Positions 1-9,508 of a stretch of 64,000 nt of DNA are shown piece after piece. The stretch covers positions 2,232,001 through 2,296,000 of the forward strand of contig NZ_JACXSS010000001.1 of NCBI RefSeq assembly GCF_014850955.1, given 5' to 3'. The DNA is from Methylomonas albis. GTDB lineage: Bacteria > Pseudomonadota > Gammaproteobacteria > Methylococcales > Methylomonadaceae. How positions within the stretch are numbered: position 1 is the first letter of the stretch; the number at the start of each line of letters is the position of its first letter. Under the pieces are notes generated by a model. That model saw only the letters and a program-made list of their open reading frames with translations. It had not been told where the DNA came from and ran no database searches. Position numbers and translations under genes: made by a program.

Positions 1-987
1 GCCAATTATCCGTTCTACTTCGGTTTTAGAACCTAAAATCAACGGCACCCGTTGATGAATACTGCTGGGTTTTAGGTCCAAAATCCGTTCGCGACCGGTT
101 GAACACATCCCGCCGGCTTGTTCGATGATAAATGCCATCGGGTTAGCCTCGTACATCAGACGCAGCTTGCCGGGTTTGGATGGATCGCGTAAATCGTGCG
201 GATACAGGAATATCCCGCCGCGTGTGAGTATGCGATAGACCTCAGCCACCAGTGAAGCGACCCAACGCATATTGAAGTCCTTGCCGCGCGGACCGTCGGT
301 GCCGGCCACGCATTCGTCTATATAACGTTTTACCGGCGGCTCCCAGAAGCGTTGGTTGGACATGTTGATAGCAAATTCGCTACTTTCCTCTGGAATTTTC
401 ATATTGCAATGGGTCAGGATGAACTCGCCGATATCCTGATCCAGCGTGAAGGCATTCACACCCTTGCCCGTGGTTAATACCAACATGGTGGATGGGCCGT
501 ACAACACAAAGCCGGCGCACACTTGTTCGGTGCCTTTGCGCAAAAAATCCTCGGTTTCCGGCTCGACACCTTCGCGGCAACGCAGAATCGAAAAGATAGT
601 GCCGACGGTCAGGTTAATATCGATATTCGACGAGCCGTCCAGCGGATCGAACAGCACCAGATATTTACCCTTCGGATACTGTTTCGGGATTTTGATCGGA
701 TCGTCGATTTCCTCCGATGCCATGCCACCCAAGGAGCCGCTCCAGTCCAGGGCGTTAACCATGATGTCGTTGGTAATAATATCTAGCTTTTTTTGCACTT
801 CGCCCTGGATGTTTTCCGATTCGGCACTACCTAACACCCCAATCAACGCACCGCAATTGACGCGGTGAGAAATCTGTTTACACGCAGTCACAATATTATT
901 CAGTAGCAGCGTGAAAGTACCGGAAGCATCCGGCAATCCGCGCTGCTGTTCAATGATGAACTGGGTCAGGGTCACTTGGTGGGTCAT
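1..987 (-). CDS. fbp: Fructose-1,6-bisphosphatase class I (3' end outside window)
   Basis: Hydrolyses fructose 1,6-bisphosphate to fructose 6-phosphate and phosphate in the cytoplasm; in a one-carbon assimilator this serves gluconeogenesis or regeneration of the ribulose monophosphate cycle. Reading leftward from the ATG at 987 gives 329 open codons with no stop, so only a short C-terminal piece is missing. Seen: the start [11 protein letters not shown], the metal-binding stretch [17 protein letters not shown], and a C-terminal AGG-containing stretch, all class I FBPase hallmarks. The upstream gene on the same strand is the FliK-like protein, 154 bp away, so the two need not be cotranscribed. 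The identity is solid; regulation cannot be judged. Confidence 0.95.
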   Translation of the reverse strand, partial: MTHQVTLTQFIIEQQRGLPDASGTFTLLLNNIVTACKQISHRVNCGALIGVLGSAESENIQGEVQKKLDIITNDIMVNALDWSGSLGGMASEEIDDPIKIPKQYPKGKYLVLFDPLDGSSNIDINLTVGTIFSILRCREGVEPETEDFLRKGTEQVCAGFVLYGPSTMLVLTTGKGVNAFTLDQDIGEFILTHCNMKIPEESSEFAINMSNQRFWEPPVKRYIDECVAGTDGPRGKDFNMRWVASLVAEVYRILTRGGIFLYPHDLRDPSKPGKLRLMYEANPMAFIIEQAGGMCSTGRERILDLKPSSIHQRVPLILGSKTEVERIIG

Positions 988-1141
988 GCGTTAATTCTCC
1001 ATGGCGTCGGCTAGAGTAATAAGGTTGTTCGGCAAACGAAGTAGTGCTATGCCTGGTTTATCGACTAAATGTATTTTGGTGAACCAAGATTCCGCTCGTT
1101 CGTGGCTGGTTTGCTTGTCCAAATGTGCATTCGGCCCAGTA

Positions 1142-2659
1142 TCAGACTTTTTCACTCAACAGACTTTGCGGCGGCAGGGTTTGCGGATTGGCTTGTGTAG
1201 GCTTTCCTTGTTGAACATCCATAAATCCTGGTTTCAATCCCTTTTGTTCGAATTGCTGTCTTAGATAATCCAGACTCGTATTGATTTTATCCACGGTGCT
1301 GGTGGATTCGCTCCAGAACCGGGTGTTAACACTACCGTCGTAACAGGAGACTTTGCAGCGTATTGTAGCAAGTTCGGGAGGGGTAATGGTAATGCTCACT
1401 ACCCAGTTTTTTTGGCTGCTCTCACTGTTGGCTTGTTTGTCTTGTTCCACCACGAGTTGCAGTGTCTCGGGATTGGTTTTATTAAAGAACGGTAATTCCA
1501 GTATCCAGACCTGTTTGGGTGAGTCGTCCCTGGGTAGCGAATTGAGCTGATCCAAGGTGAGTTTGGCCAGATTGCCTTGGGCTTTTTGCAGGGTTTCCTT
1601 TAATAAATCACTGGGCGTCTGCTGTGCCGAGCTTTCGTCTTTAGGGGCCGCCAGTTCCAAGCCTAACTGAGCAATCAACTTGCTCAGTTTTAATTTAAAA
1701 TCGTCTTGCAGCACGAGCGATTGCGGATTCGTCTCGGCCTCGACCAAATGTCGTTCCATAAACAGCCCGGACTGGGCGATGGCTTGTTTTAGCGTGGTCG
1801 GTTCGAACAGCTTGGTTTTGTCCGGAATTTGCTGCAATATTTCGTGCGCAAGCTGTTTGAGTAGTTCGCCTACAGTTTTATCGCTGGCAGTGGGCCGTAG
1901 CAAAGGGCCGAGTTGCGCCAATAATTGCGCTGGAGGTACTTGCAGCGGCAACAACTGTTTGAATACTGTCGCTATGTGTTCTTCAGTTGATGGGGCCGAT
2001 AAAGACGCGCCGAGCACTGGGTTTTCGCCACTCTTCAGTATTTGTAAATCGATGCGGCTACCGACGCTTAGCACCAACTTAGCCGCCGGTTCGCTCCATT
2101 GCAATTGTTTGCTATCCATTACCACTCGGCTATCGCCGCCAGTTGTCGCTGTTTGTTGCGGTTGATCGGTGTGGCCCGGCACCGATGTTAGTTGCAGAGT
2201 CAGGGTATATTTACCGATATTCAACACCTGTGCCTGGACGTGTTCGCCAGGGTTTAATAACGCTAGCGGGTTGCTGGTGAACGGTGGCGCCGTGGGTGCA
2301 GGTGCGCTTGCAGTTGGAGAGGGCAATAGTTTAAGTGTCGATGATTCCGCAGCCGCGAAGCCTGGAGAGTTAGGTGATTGGGGCACGGGCAGCGCGATGA
2401 TTTTTAACTCCGGTGTCGGCAGCAGTTTTACCACTTGTAACTGTAGCGACTGGCCGGGCTGTAACGGCAATGCCTGTTGGCTCTGCAAGGTCATGGTTTT
2501 ATCGGCAACGCTGACGGTCAGCGTATTCAGAATGACTTGGTTGCTGATGATTTTGGCGTCCAACACTTGATTCAGTTTCAACTCCGAGACCGAGACTGGC
2601 GGGCCTGATTTGCCCAATGCCATCACCAGTTTCGCATCTAAAGGCAGCTTAATCTCCAT
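1142..2659 (-). CDS. fliK: FliK-like flagellar hook-length control protein
   Basis: Likely molecular ruler for flagellar hook length, exported by the flagellar type III system, where its C-terminal domain triggers the substrate switch at FlhB. Seen: about 505 residues, rich in Gln, Leu, Pro, Ser and Thr in the first two thirds, with a compact C-terminal domain near residues 385-480 (WILELPFF, ITITPPELATIRCKV, YLRQQFEQKGL) typical of the Flg_hook domain. I place the start at 2659 (MEIKLPL), because a GAGG lies about 10 nt upstream; an earlier in-frame start at 2680 adds seven residues. No other flagellar gene is adjacent, so a stand-alone FliK-domain protein with another role cannot be excluded. 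Confidence 0.75.
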   Translation of the reverse strand: MEIKLPLDAKLVMALGKSGPPVSVSELKLNQVLDAKIISNQVILNTLTVSVADKTMTLQSQQALPLQPGQSLQLQVVKLLPTPELKIIALPVPQSPNSPGFAAAESSTLKLLPSPTASAPAPTAPPFTSNPLALLNPGEHVQAQVLNIGKYTLTLQLTSVPGHTDQPQQTATTGGDSRVVMDSKQLQWSEPAAKLVLSVGSRIDLQILKSGENPVLGASLSAPSTEEHIATVFKQLLPLQVPPAQLLAQLGPLLRPTASDKTVGELLKQLAHEILQQIPDKTKLFEPTTLKQAIAQSGLFMERHLVEAETNPQSLVLQDDFKLKLSKLIAQLGLELAAPKDESSAQQTPSDLLKETLQKAQGNLAKLTLDQLNSLPRDDSPKQVWILELPFFNKTNPETLQLVVEQDKQANSESSQKNWVVSITITPPELATIRCKVSCYDGSVNTRFWSESTSTVDKINTSLDYLRQQFEQKGLKPGFMDVQQGKPTQANPQTLPPQSLLSEKV

Positions 2660-3000
2660 CACACTCACACCTCGCCGCAATCGGGATTTACACGCCGCCG
2701 TAAACCTCGACGGGCCAAGCTAGATTACTACAAAACACTCGCCTAGACGACTTGCGGCTGCAAGCCAGGCACCCGCTTAATACCAAGGCAAGTTGCCGTT
2801 CGCTTCGGCTTGCACTATTCAGATTAGTGCGCAAAATAAGCCGACCATCCCTGCCCAAAAGCCAATACTAAAGCGTTAAAAAGAAGGCGGTATATCACAC
2901 AATGTAGCGGCAGATGCAGAACCGAGACCTGCTGGTCGACGGCGAAACGGCTGTGGGCCGCGCCGGAGCATGCCGCTATCTTGGGTCATGCCGAAGTTAA
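2660..3000. other. Intergenic stretch, no gene recognised
   Basis: About 340 bp between the leftward FliK-like gene and the rightward thioredoxin remnant. It must hold the promoter of the former. Several short coding-like stretches just before 3000 change frame and meet stops, which suggests the decayed 5' part of the neighbouring remnant. I see no RNA gene or convincing regulatory site. Confidence 0.4.
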
Positions 3001-3416
3001 CGTCAAACCCAGGCCAAACCGCGCGGCGCGCAAGCTTATCAATGGCAACAATTTAAGAACAAGGTGGTGTATGTAGATTTTGGGCCTCGTGGTGTGGCCC
3101 GTGCATGCAGTCGTTTCCCTTCATGGGCGAGTTGAACCGTTTGCACAAAGAGCTGGGCTTACAAATGGTGGCGGTCAACCTGGACGAAGAAACTCAGGAG
3201 GCCGAGGTGTTTCTGGCGAAAGCACGACCCGAGTTTACGGTGGCCGCCGATCCGCAACGTCAATGTGCCAAGGACTTTGCGGTGGAGGCCATGCCATCGT
3301 CGAATCTGATCGACCGCAAGGGCAGGTTGCGCCATATCCATAAAGGTTTTCGTCCCAGCGAAGTGGAGGAATTACGCAGTGTGCTCAAACAGTTGTTGGA
3401 CGAGCCGGCAAGCTAG
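3001..3416 (+). pseudogene. TlpA/thioredoxin-like gene, frameshifted remnant
   Basis: Remnant of a periplasmic thiol-disulfide protein of the TlpA/redoxin type. From 3001 the frame reads into KNKVVYVDF, then a run of four T at about 3077-3080 is one T short. Restoring one T gives WASWCGPC, the redox-active site, continuing directly into the open frame MQSFPFMGELNRL from 3105 to the stop at 3416. That downstream part has the expected thioredoxin core (AVNLDEE, AMPSSNLIDRKGRLRHIHKGF, with the cis-Pro context MPS). No usable start lies upstream because a TAA occurs at 2998. It sits directly before apbE, a pairing known from methanotroph-type operons. It is a pseudogene unless the deletion is a sequencing error in the homopolymer. 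Confidence 0.75.
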
Positions 3417-3530
3417 GCGAGGCGGATGATGGCTTGGCCGTTTATGCCGGTAAATCCGACTTGCAGGGCTTTATCGCCGAACCGAAATTTGTTTAAATCG
3501 TCGGCTTACTCTTGCCGCACCGTCAACGCC

Positions 3531-4481
3531 GTGAAATCTAAAAAAACTGTCAAGCGTCAGCCGCTTAACTATTATCGCCGGGAATTTAAGGCCATGGGTA
3601 CGCCTTGCGAGATTCAATTGTTTGCCGCCGGCCCGGCCACCGCCAATGCCGCAGTGGCTTTGGCGGTGGCCGATATACAGCGGTTGGAGGCGCGTTATTC
3701 GCGTTACCGAGCGGATAGTTTTTTGTCGGAGATTAATCGGGTGGCGGCGCTTGGCGGCTCGATTACGGTGGATGACGAAACCGCGAAGTTGCTGGATTAC
3801 GCGATGACTTGCTACGAACAAAGCGATGGGCTTTTCGATGTGACATCGGGCATTTTGCGCCGGGCCTGGAAGTTCGATTCGGGCTGCTTGCCCGCGCCGG
3901 CGCTGATGGTGGAACTGCTGGGAAAAGTGGGGTGGGAGAAGGTGTCCTGGCAATCGCCGGTCTTATCCTTTTCTGTGCAGGGGATGGAGATCGATTTTGG
4001 CGGGGTGGTGAAGGAATACGCCGCAGATTGCGCGGCCACGCTTTGCCGAAACCAAGGTGTCACGCGCGGCGTGGTGAATTTGGGCGGCGATATTCGCGTG
4101 ATAGGCCCCCGTGGCGATGGCAGTCCCTGGCGGGTTGGCATCCGTGATCCCCGCCGGCGCGGCGATTTGCTGGAGACGCTGAGCGTGTACGAGGGCGCGA
4201 TTGCCAGCAGCGGCGATTACGAGCGCTGTATGGTTATCGATAACGTCCGGTACGGCCATATTCTCAACCCGAAAACCGGCTGGCCCGTGGGGCATTTGGC
4301 GGCGGTGACCGTGGTCGGCGATTTTTGCGTGGTGGCCGGCAGCGCATCAACGATTGCAATGTTGAAACAGACGGATGGCGTTGCCTGGTTGAGCCAGCTA
4401 AACCTGCCTCATATTTGGGTGGATGTCCAAGGCACCTGCGGCGGTTCACTTTTTCAGAAAGTGTTAGGCCAAAGGCCATAA
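3531..4481 (+). CDS. apbE: FAD:protein FMN transferase (ApbE family)
   Basis: Transfers FMN from FAD to a Thr/Ser of a target flavoprotein (Rnf/Nqr-type subunits are known substrates), usually on the periplasmic side. Seen in order: MGTPCEIQLF, YSRYRADSFLSEINR, FDVTSGILRRAWKF, DFGGVVKEYAAD, VVNLGGDIRVIG, ASSGDYERC and HILNPKTGWPV, which are the FAD and Mg-binding motifs of the family. The frame is open from 3426, but the first ~35 residues there look unrelated to the family. I prefer the GTG at 3531, and the ATG at 3595 is another choice. No clear signal peptide or lipobox is visible, unusual for a periplasmic ApbE, so the true 5' end may have been damaged together with the upstream thioredoxin gene. 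Confidence 0.85.
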   Translation: MKSKKTVKRQPLNYYRREFKAMGTPCEIQLFAAGPATANAAVALAVADIQRLEARYSRYRADSFLSEINRVAALGGSITVDDETAKLLDYAMTCYEQSDGLFDVTSGILRRAWKFDSGCLPAPALMVELLGKVGWEKVSWQSPVLSFSVQGMEIDFGGVVKEYAADCAATLCRNQGVTRGVVNLGGDIRVIGPRGDGSPWRVGIRDPRRRGDLLETLSVYEGAIASSGDYERCMVIDNVRYGHILNPKTGWPVGHLAAVTVVGDFCVVAGSASTIAMLKQTDGVAWLSQLNLPHIWVDVQGTCGGSLFQKVLGQRP

Positions 4482-4501
4482 AAACCATATTTATAAAGGG
4501 C

Positions 4502-4531
4502 TTGACAATGTCCTGTCACTCACTCTAGGCT
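4502..4531 (+). promoter_or_regulatory. Candidate sigma-70 promoter
   Basis: A perfect TTGACA at 4502-4507 followed after 18 nt by TAGGCT at 4526-4531, just upstream of the exported propeller-like gene whose ATG is at 4562. The -10 match is weak, so this is a moderate-confidence call. Confidence 0.4.
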
Positions 4532-4561
4532 CAGTTGACATTCAACTGGGGAGAGTAAGCC

Positions 4562-6496
4562 ATGACATGCATGCGATTGGGTTTTATCTGTACGGTTTTT
4601 TGGGTTAATGCCGCGCTAGCCGTTAGCGTGACGCAGCGCGCCGGGAATAATTTTCGCACCACAGCCAACAATCAGGAGTTTGCACTTAACAGAAGCAATG
4701 TTAATCCCGGCCAATTCGGCCTGCTGCGTACTTACGACTTCAATGCCAAAGTGGAAACGCAGCCCTTGGTGCTCGAAAACGGTGCGGGTGCCGACGATTT
4801 GGTGATCATCACTACGATGAAGAATGAAGTGATCGGCATCAACGCGCGCACCAACGACACAGTCTATAAAGTTAAACTCGGCCCCGAGATCAGCTCGCAA
4901 GACATGGACATGTGGAAACACACGCCAACCTGGGGTATTTCCGCCACGCCGATTATCGATCCGGCCAGCAACACGCTGTTCGTCGCTTCCTGGCAAAAGA
5001 AAAACAACGACAACCGCTTTCGCGATTACTGGGTGTATGCCTTAAATCCGCTAACCGGCAGTCAGAAAAGCCCGCCGCTACGCATCTTCGGTAAATCGCA
5101 GGAGGGTAATGGTTGCTGGTTCAACGATGCTGGCGCTACTTACCGGCTGAACCAGCAAACCAAGCAATTCGTTTATCCGAAGATGCGCGCGGGGCTGGCG
5201 CTAACCGCTAATAACGGTTTGGTCATGGCGTTTGCCGCCAACGGCGAAAGTTACCAAGGCGGCCGAAAAAATCCGCACGGCTTTGTGGTGGCTTTCGACA
5301 CCAGGGCTCTGCTGGGTCTGCCCGGCTTTTCCAAAAACGCGGCGATATTCTGCGCCACTGCGTTTAATTCCTGGGGTGCAGGCATCTGGCAAGCCGGCGG
5401 CGCGCCGGTCACCGAAGACGATATGGTTTATGTCGCGACATCGAACGGCACCTCGAATAACGGCGACGTCGATCTGGCCGAGAGCATGATCAAATTGCGC
5501 TTTAAACCCGGTGTTAGCGGCGCCAGACCGGAATTGCAGAAAGTGGATTTTTACAAAGCCTTTCTGGACGAACGGGTGTCCAAAGACAAATGTTTGTGGC
5601 AAGACAATGACTCGGAAGTGTCCTGCGGCAGAGCAGGGGTAGGCAGTGCCGGCGCCGACTGGGATTTCGGCGCGGCCGGACCGATGCTGGTACCGGGCTC
5701 ACGCTTGCTGCTGCAAGGCACCAAGGACGGCATCATTTATTCCCTGGACAAATTCCAGCTGGGCCAAAACGACCGTTTCAATCAACTATTGTCCAAACCG
5801 CCATTGGTGGCGACCTACTATGGCGGAGGAACCGCCGAAAACTGGGATAGGGTCCAGCATTTGAATCGCAGCTTGCCGTGTCCGGCCTCCGGCAATAGCG
5901 ACCACGGTTGGTTCGTGCCTTGCGGCGATCCGGAAAACAACAAAATGCACCATATCCATTCCCTGGCCTTGGCGCAACGCGATGAAACCGGCGGCGTGGT
6001 CTATGTCTGGGGCGAAAACTCCCGGTTGAAGAGCTATAACTTTTCGACACTGGACGGCAACTTGCCAAGCTTTCGCGCCGAGGCCGACGACTTGGCTTCA
6101 GTAGGCGTCGAATCTCCTGGCGGCATGCCTGGCGGTCTGTTGATGGTATCCGGCAAGCCATCCACCAGCACCGGCTTTGCACACGCTATCGATTTTGATT
6201 CGGCCATCGTCTGGGCGGTATTTTCCAAATTCGGCGACGCCAACAAGGAGTTCGCCGAAGGCCAGTTGATCGCCTACGATGCCACCACGATGCTGCCCGG
6301 CAATAAACTGCAACGCTTGTTCCGCACCGGCGACGACAATAGCGGCGGTCTCGGCAAAATGTCGCGGATGATTCCGCCGGTAGTGGCCAATGGCCGGGTG
6401 TACGTGATGATTTATCGAGTCGGTACCTCGGACTGCACCGTGCCGGATAACCAATTGCCGGTTTGCAGTCAGTTGAAGGTGTACGGCTTGAAATAG
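4562..6496 (+). CDS. Exported beta-propeller-like protein (PQQ-repeat type), function unknown
   Basis: A 644-residue protein with an N-terminal signal peptide (MRLGFICTVFWVNAALA then V) and so probably periplasmic or secreted. Recurrent blocks such as LVIITTMKNEVIGINARTND, YWVYALNPLTG, MVYVATSNGT and LLLQGTKDGIIYSLDK resemble the strands of PQQ-dehydrogenase-type propeller repeats. I do not see the calcium/PQQ catalytic set of methanol dehydrogenase, so a structural or binding role is as likely as an enzyme. Cysteines come in plausible pairs (GCWFND, FCATAF, DKCLWQD, SCGRAG, LPCPA, VPCGD, SDCTV, PVCSQ), consistent with disulfides outside the cytoplasm. It stands alone behind its own promoter-like sequence; the next gene is 364 bp downstream. 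Confidence 0.65.
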   Translation: MTCMRLGFICTVFWVNAALAVSVTQRAGNNFRTTANNQEFALNRSNVNPGQFGLLRTYDFNAKVETQPLVLENGAGADDLVIITTMKNEVIGINARTNDTVYKVKLGPEISSQDMDMWKHTPTWGISATPIIDPASNTLFVASWQKKNNDNRFRDYWVYALNPLTGSQKSPPLRIFGKSQEGNGCWFNDAGATYRLNQQTKQFVYPKMRAGLALTANNGLVMAFAANGESYQGGRKNPHGFVVAFDTRALLGLPGFSKNAAIFCATAFNSWGAGIWQAGGAPVTEDDMVYVATSNGTSNNGDVDLAESMIKLRFKPGVSGARPELQKVDFYKAFLDERVSKDKCLWQDNDSEVSCGRAGVGSAGADWDFGAAGPMLVPGSRLLLQGTKDGIIYSLDKFQLGQNDRFNQLLSKPPLVATYYGGGTAENWDRVQHLNRSLPCPASGNSDHGWFVPCGDPENNKMHHIHSLALAQRDETGGVVYVWGENSRLKSYNFSTLDGNLPSFRAEADDLASVGVESPGGMPGGLLMVSGKPSTSTGFAHAIDFDSAIVWAVFSKFGDANKEFAEGQLIAYDATTMLPGNKLQRLFRTGDDNSGGLGKMSRMIPPVVANGRVYVMIYRVGTSDCTVPDNQLPVCSQLKVYGLK

Positions 6497-6860
6497 TCGG
6501 TAAACCCGGCGGTTTGCAAGCAATCTCAAGAAAATTTCCTAATCATTGCTGCTCGGAACCGAATCGCCGGCCTTATTTTCGCCGACGTTTTAGCGCCGAG
6601 CCGCAACTTCCGAGCAATTTACCGAAACGGCCGAGCATTTAACGCCATTAATTCGCTTCAACGATCAAATCGTTGCAGCTTTTTTCGCAAACGATCTCGC
6701 TCGGAACCGCAACATTTCAGTCAGGCGCTAAAATCTTCTGGTTATTTTGGAAAACGATCCGGAAAAAAGCCTGATTGCTGGGGAAAATTAGCGCAACCGG
6801 CAACCCCGGAGCTCGATAAATGGCCCTTTTAGCCCTGATTCGCCGCCACCTTGAATATGC
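6497..6860. other. Intergenic stretch, nothing recognised
   Basis: About 360 bp without a supported gene. A short AAACC/GGTTT inverted repeat just after the upstream stop (about 6503-6516) is too weak to call a terminator. The rest shows no clear repeat, RNA or promoter that I can defend. Confidence 0.4.
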
Positions 6861-7307
6861 ATGCCTATCGTAAGACCGACTATTTTAGCCCTAGACCTGG
6901 AAGGCACCCTGATCTCGACCGCTTACAGTCAAATTCCCCGCCCCGGACTCAGACATTTTTTAATACAGTGTAAAGACTGCTTCCCGCGGATTGTGATCTT
7001 CACCGCGGTGGAAGAGGCGAGATTTAGACCGATTGCTAAACGGCTGGTCGAAGACGGTTATGCGCCGCCGTGGTTTGCCGACATCGAATATATTCAATGG
7101 CAAGGGCCGGTGAAAGACCCGGGGTTTATTCCGGACGCCCAAGATGGCGATGTGTTGCTGATTGACGATTTCGAACCGTTCATCCACGCCCGGCAAACGT
7201 CGCGGTGGATCAAAATCGACAGTTTCGATCCACCTTATTCGGAAACGGATGCCGAACTTGAGCGTGTATTAAAGTTGCTGGAACATTACCTATCTTTGCG
7301 GAATTAG
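6861..7307 (+). CDS. HAD/NIF-type small phosphatase-like protein
   Basis: A 148-residue cytoplasmic protein resembling the NLI-interacting-factor/FCP1-like branch of the HAD superfamily. Seen: LALDLEGTLIS near the N-terminus (motif I), IVIFTAVEEARFRPIAKRL (motif II region, Thr after F), and GDVLLIDDFEPF (motif IV, the Asp pair for Mg). The canonical motif I is DxDxT; here the second Asp is Glu (D-L-E-G-T), which could weaken or alter phosphatase activity. Some family members keep this variant, so it is not proof of inactivity. The gene is isolated between 364-bp and 154-bp gaps. Substrate unknown. Confidence 0.75.
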   Translation: MPIVRPTILALDLEGTLISTAYSQIPRPGLRHFLIQCKDCFPRIVIFTAVEEARFRPIAKRLVEDGYAPPWFADIEYIQWQGPVKDPGFIPDAQDGDVLLIDDFEPFIHARQTSRWIKIDSFDPPYSETDAELERVLKLLEHYLSLRN

Positions 7308-7461
7308 GCGAGTCGAATCTGTCGTGCAAACAATATCCCCTGGCCGGTTCGATTAATTGCCAATGTGGGCTATATTTCCTAGGTTTCAAGGTGGGTGAGA
7401 GCAGACGGAACGTTGCGGCTGTTCTCGCGGTGTGGTGGATCTTTAGCCGGCAGGATAAATC

Positions 7462-8019
7462 ATGATGAAATACTTAAGTTGCTATCTATTGGCTATTTTT
7501 TTAAGCGGCTGCGCGACGCTTAGCCAACAAGACTGTCAGCGCGGCGATTGGTTTGGCGTGGGCTTGCAAGACGGCCGAGCCGGGGCGGCGAACGACCGCT
7601 TGCACGATCATCAAAAAGCCTGTTCCGAATACGGCATCGCGCTCAACGATACCCAGTATCTTGCCGGCCGCGAACAGGGCTTAAAAGAGTATTGCCTGAT
7701 CGAGAATGCTTTTAAAGAGGGTTTGGATGGGCACGATTATCACCATGTCTGTCCGCCGGCTATCGATGCGGTATTTAGCCGCTACCATGCGGCGGCCCTT
7801 GCGGTACATAAGGAACGCGCCGAACTCGATAGGATCGATAGCCAACTCTCCGGCAAGGAAAACAATTTGTCGGATAAAAAATTATCCGACAAAGACCGGG
7901 ACAGAATTCGTGACGATATCCGGCAGCTATCCCGCAACCGGGACCGGACTCGCGACGATCTTTATTACCACGAGCGGCAACTCGATGATTTTCGCCATGA
8001 ATCACTGTCTTATCGTTGA
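7462..8019 (+). CDS. DUF2799-type outer-membrane lipoprotein
   Basis: A 185-residue putative lipoprotein with lipobox LSGC (Cys at residue 17), so probably lipid-anchored in the outer membrane after Lol sorting. The body matches what I know of DUF2799: DWFGVGLQDGRAG, YLAGREQGLKEYC and EGLDGHDYHHVCP, each a small GxxxG-rich block. The last 60 residues are a highly charged coiled-coil-like tail (repeated R, D, K, L) ending RHESLSYR. Two ATGs are adjacent at 7462 and 7465. The function of the family is unknown; it is common in gammaproteobacteria. No operon partner is visible. Confidence 0.8.
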   Translation: MMKYLSCYLLAIFLSGCATLSQQDCQRGDWFGVGLQDGRAGAANDRLHDHQKACSEYGIALNDTQYLAGREQGLKEYCLIENAFKEGLDGHDYHHVCPPAIDAVFSRYHAAALAVHKERAELDRIDSQLSGKENNLSDKKLSDKDRDRIRDDIRQLSRNRDRTRDDLYYHERQLDDFRHESLSYR

Positions 8020-8321
8020 GAACTTCAAACCCGATTGTGTCCGGTGACATTTGATATTTCAAAATTAGCTTCTAGCCCAAAACTCAGAAATACTGGAGAT
8101 TGATCTTGCAGTTAATCCTCAGGAAGACTGCGTGTGTAATGTCGGTATCGACCCAAACCAGTCCTTTGCCCCCAATTATTAGCTGTCTGGTCTAGTCAAT
8201 TAAGCGGACATTGAACTAAAAAATGGTTTAGCGTCATTCACCTTCAGATGGCTAAATTAAGCCTATTTTGAATCCAACCCGAGTTACAAGCGAATTGAAG
8301 ATGATGATTTTTCGTTTAGAG

Positions 8322-8347
8322 CTGTAGCGGATAATCATCCGCTACAG
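8322..8347. terminator. Perfect hairpin, probable terminator of the leftward phosphoesterase gene
   Basis: CTGTAGCGGAT (8322-8332), four-base loop, ATCCGCTACAG (8337-8347). It lies 31 bp past the stop of the leftward metallophosphoesterase and about 300 bp past the rightward DUF2799 gene. No long T run follows on either strand, so it may act as a bidirectional or RNA-stabilising hairpin. The rest of the 8020-8377 gap shows nothing else I can name. Confidence 0.5.
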
Positions 8348-8377
8348 TATTTGCCGAGTAATACTAAACAAATATGC

Positions 8378-9508
8378 TTATTCGCAACTAATGGCAGGAT
8401 CGGCGCAGTAAGCTACATTTTCCCAACTGAATGGCTGTAGTTTTCTCGGATCAATGGTTAAGCGTAACCACTCAGCAGGGGCCGTCGTTGAGCCTTGGAC
8501 CGTGATACGGGTCAAATTGGGGACAGCTTGAGTATGGTGAATGCTTCCTGTTGCGCTGCTGGAATTTGTCAGCGGTTGATCGGCACCGTAAACGTGTGAA
8601 TCGCCGTTTAACAATAAGACTGGACCACCAAAATCTTCTACAAGGTCAGCCAATTTTTGTACGATAGGTGTGTAATTGGATAGTTCGTTACTGGTGGCTG
8701 TAATGGCCGCTGGATCCCACATATCCGCTTGAATGCCGATCACTACCGCACGGGCATGTTCTTTTTTGGCTTTCTTAAAAGCGGCTTCCAACCAGCGTAA
8801 GTCAGCACCGGTGCGCTCGGAAACTTCTTTATCTTGTGCCGTCTGATTAGCGAAAGTGCCGGCCCAAGGCAAGGTATCATTGTTTGATCCGGGTACGTTC
8901 AAGGTAGCAAATACCACTTTCCCTTGTTTCCACATCACGTTTTCGACAAATTGGGCATCAGTTGGATATGTTGGATCGAAATGTCGCGACTGACTCAGAA
9001 CTTCCGTTTCTTTACCTAAGGTCAAACCAGGTTTTGCAAAGAATTGGCTACGGACGCTAGCTAATTCATTCAGCGGTGCACCACTTTTAAATTGCTTGGT
9101 TTTTTGGCAATCGGTCCACTCATTGTCACCTGGCGTGTAGATAACAGGCTTGGCGAATTGCTGAAACTGGTAATAAATTTTTTGGTTATAGCCAGGATTT
9201 GACTGAGGAATTGGCGGCAAAATATCGGCACTGGTGCAAGGCATACTGCCAGCATGGATGTCACCGACATGAATCAACCGACTAACAGCGGTGTCTGCAT
9301 TGACGGAATCAACCAACAAATGGGCGTTGTCTAGCAAAAGTTTATTGTATGGCCAGTCCCCGGTCACGGCGACTGTAATTGGACGATCAGAGTTTTCATC
9401 GTCGTGGCGTTGGTCGTCAGCGTACCCTGAAGTGGCGTAAATCAAACTGGCGGCGCATAAAGCCGAAACCGATACTACATTCTTTACTCTCAAAAAAGGC
9501 GTTTTCAT
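8378..9508 (-). CDS. Exported metallophosphoesterase (calcineurin-like)
   Basis: A 376-residue periplasmic or secreted phosphoesterase. Signal peptide: MKTPFLRVKNVVSVSALC, hydrophobic run, then GYA before an acidic stretch DDQRHDDENSD. Metal-binding motifs are recognisable: TGDW, HVGDIHAG, PGDNEWTD (GDNE in place of the common GNHD) and LNGDSHVYG near the C-terminus. This fits the calcineurin-like fold with a dinuclear metal centre; the substrate is unknown. It is one of four phosphoester hydrolases between 8 and 20 kb, and its neighbour upstream on the same strand is another exported phosphoesterase 377 bp away, so a role in phosphorus scavenging is a reasonable inference. No Pho-box-like repeat was found in front of this one. 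Confidence 0.8.
   Translation of the reverse strand: MKTPFLRVKNVVSVSALCAASLIYATSGYADDQRHDDENSDRPITVAVTGDWPYNKLLLDNAHLLVDSVNADTAVSRLIHVGDIHAGSMPCTSADILPPIPQSNPGYNQKIYYQFQQFAKPVIYTPGDNEWTDCQKTKQFKSGAPLNELASVRSQFFAKPGLTLGKETEVLSQSRHFDPTYPTDAQFVENVMWKQGKVVFATLNVPGSNNDTLPWAGTFANQTAQDKEVSERTGADLRWLEAAFKKAKKEHARAVVIGIQADMWDPAAITATSNELSNYTPIVQKLADLVEDFGGPVLLLNGDSHVYGADQPLTNSSSATGSIHHTQAVPNLTRITVQGSTTAPAEWLRLTIDPRKLQPFSWENVAYCADPAISCE

Noticed and set aside
446..868. 140-residue plus-strand frame
   Set aside because: Antisense to the clear fructose-bisphosphatase gene; low-complexity Ser-rich translation.
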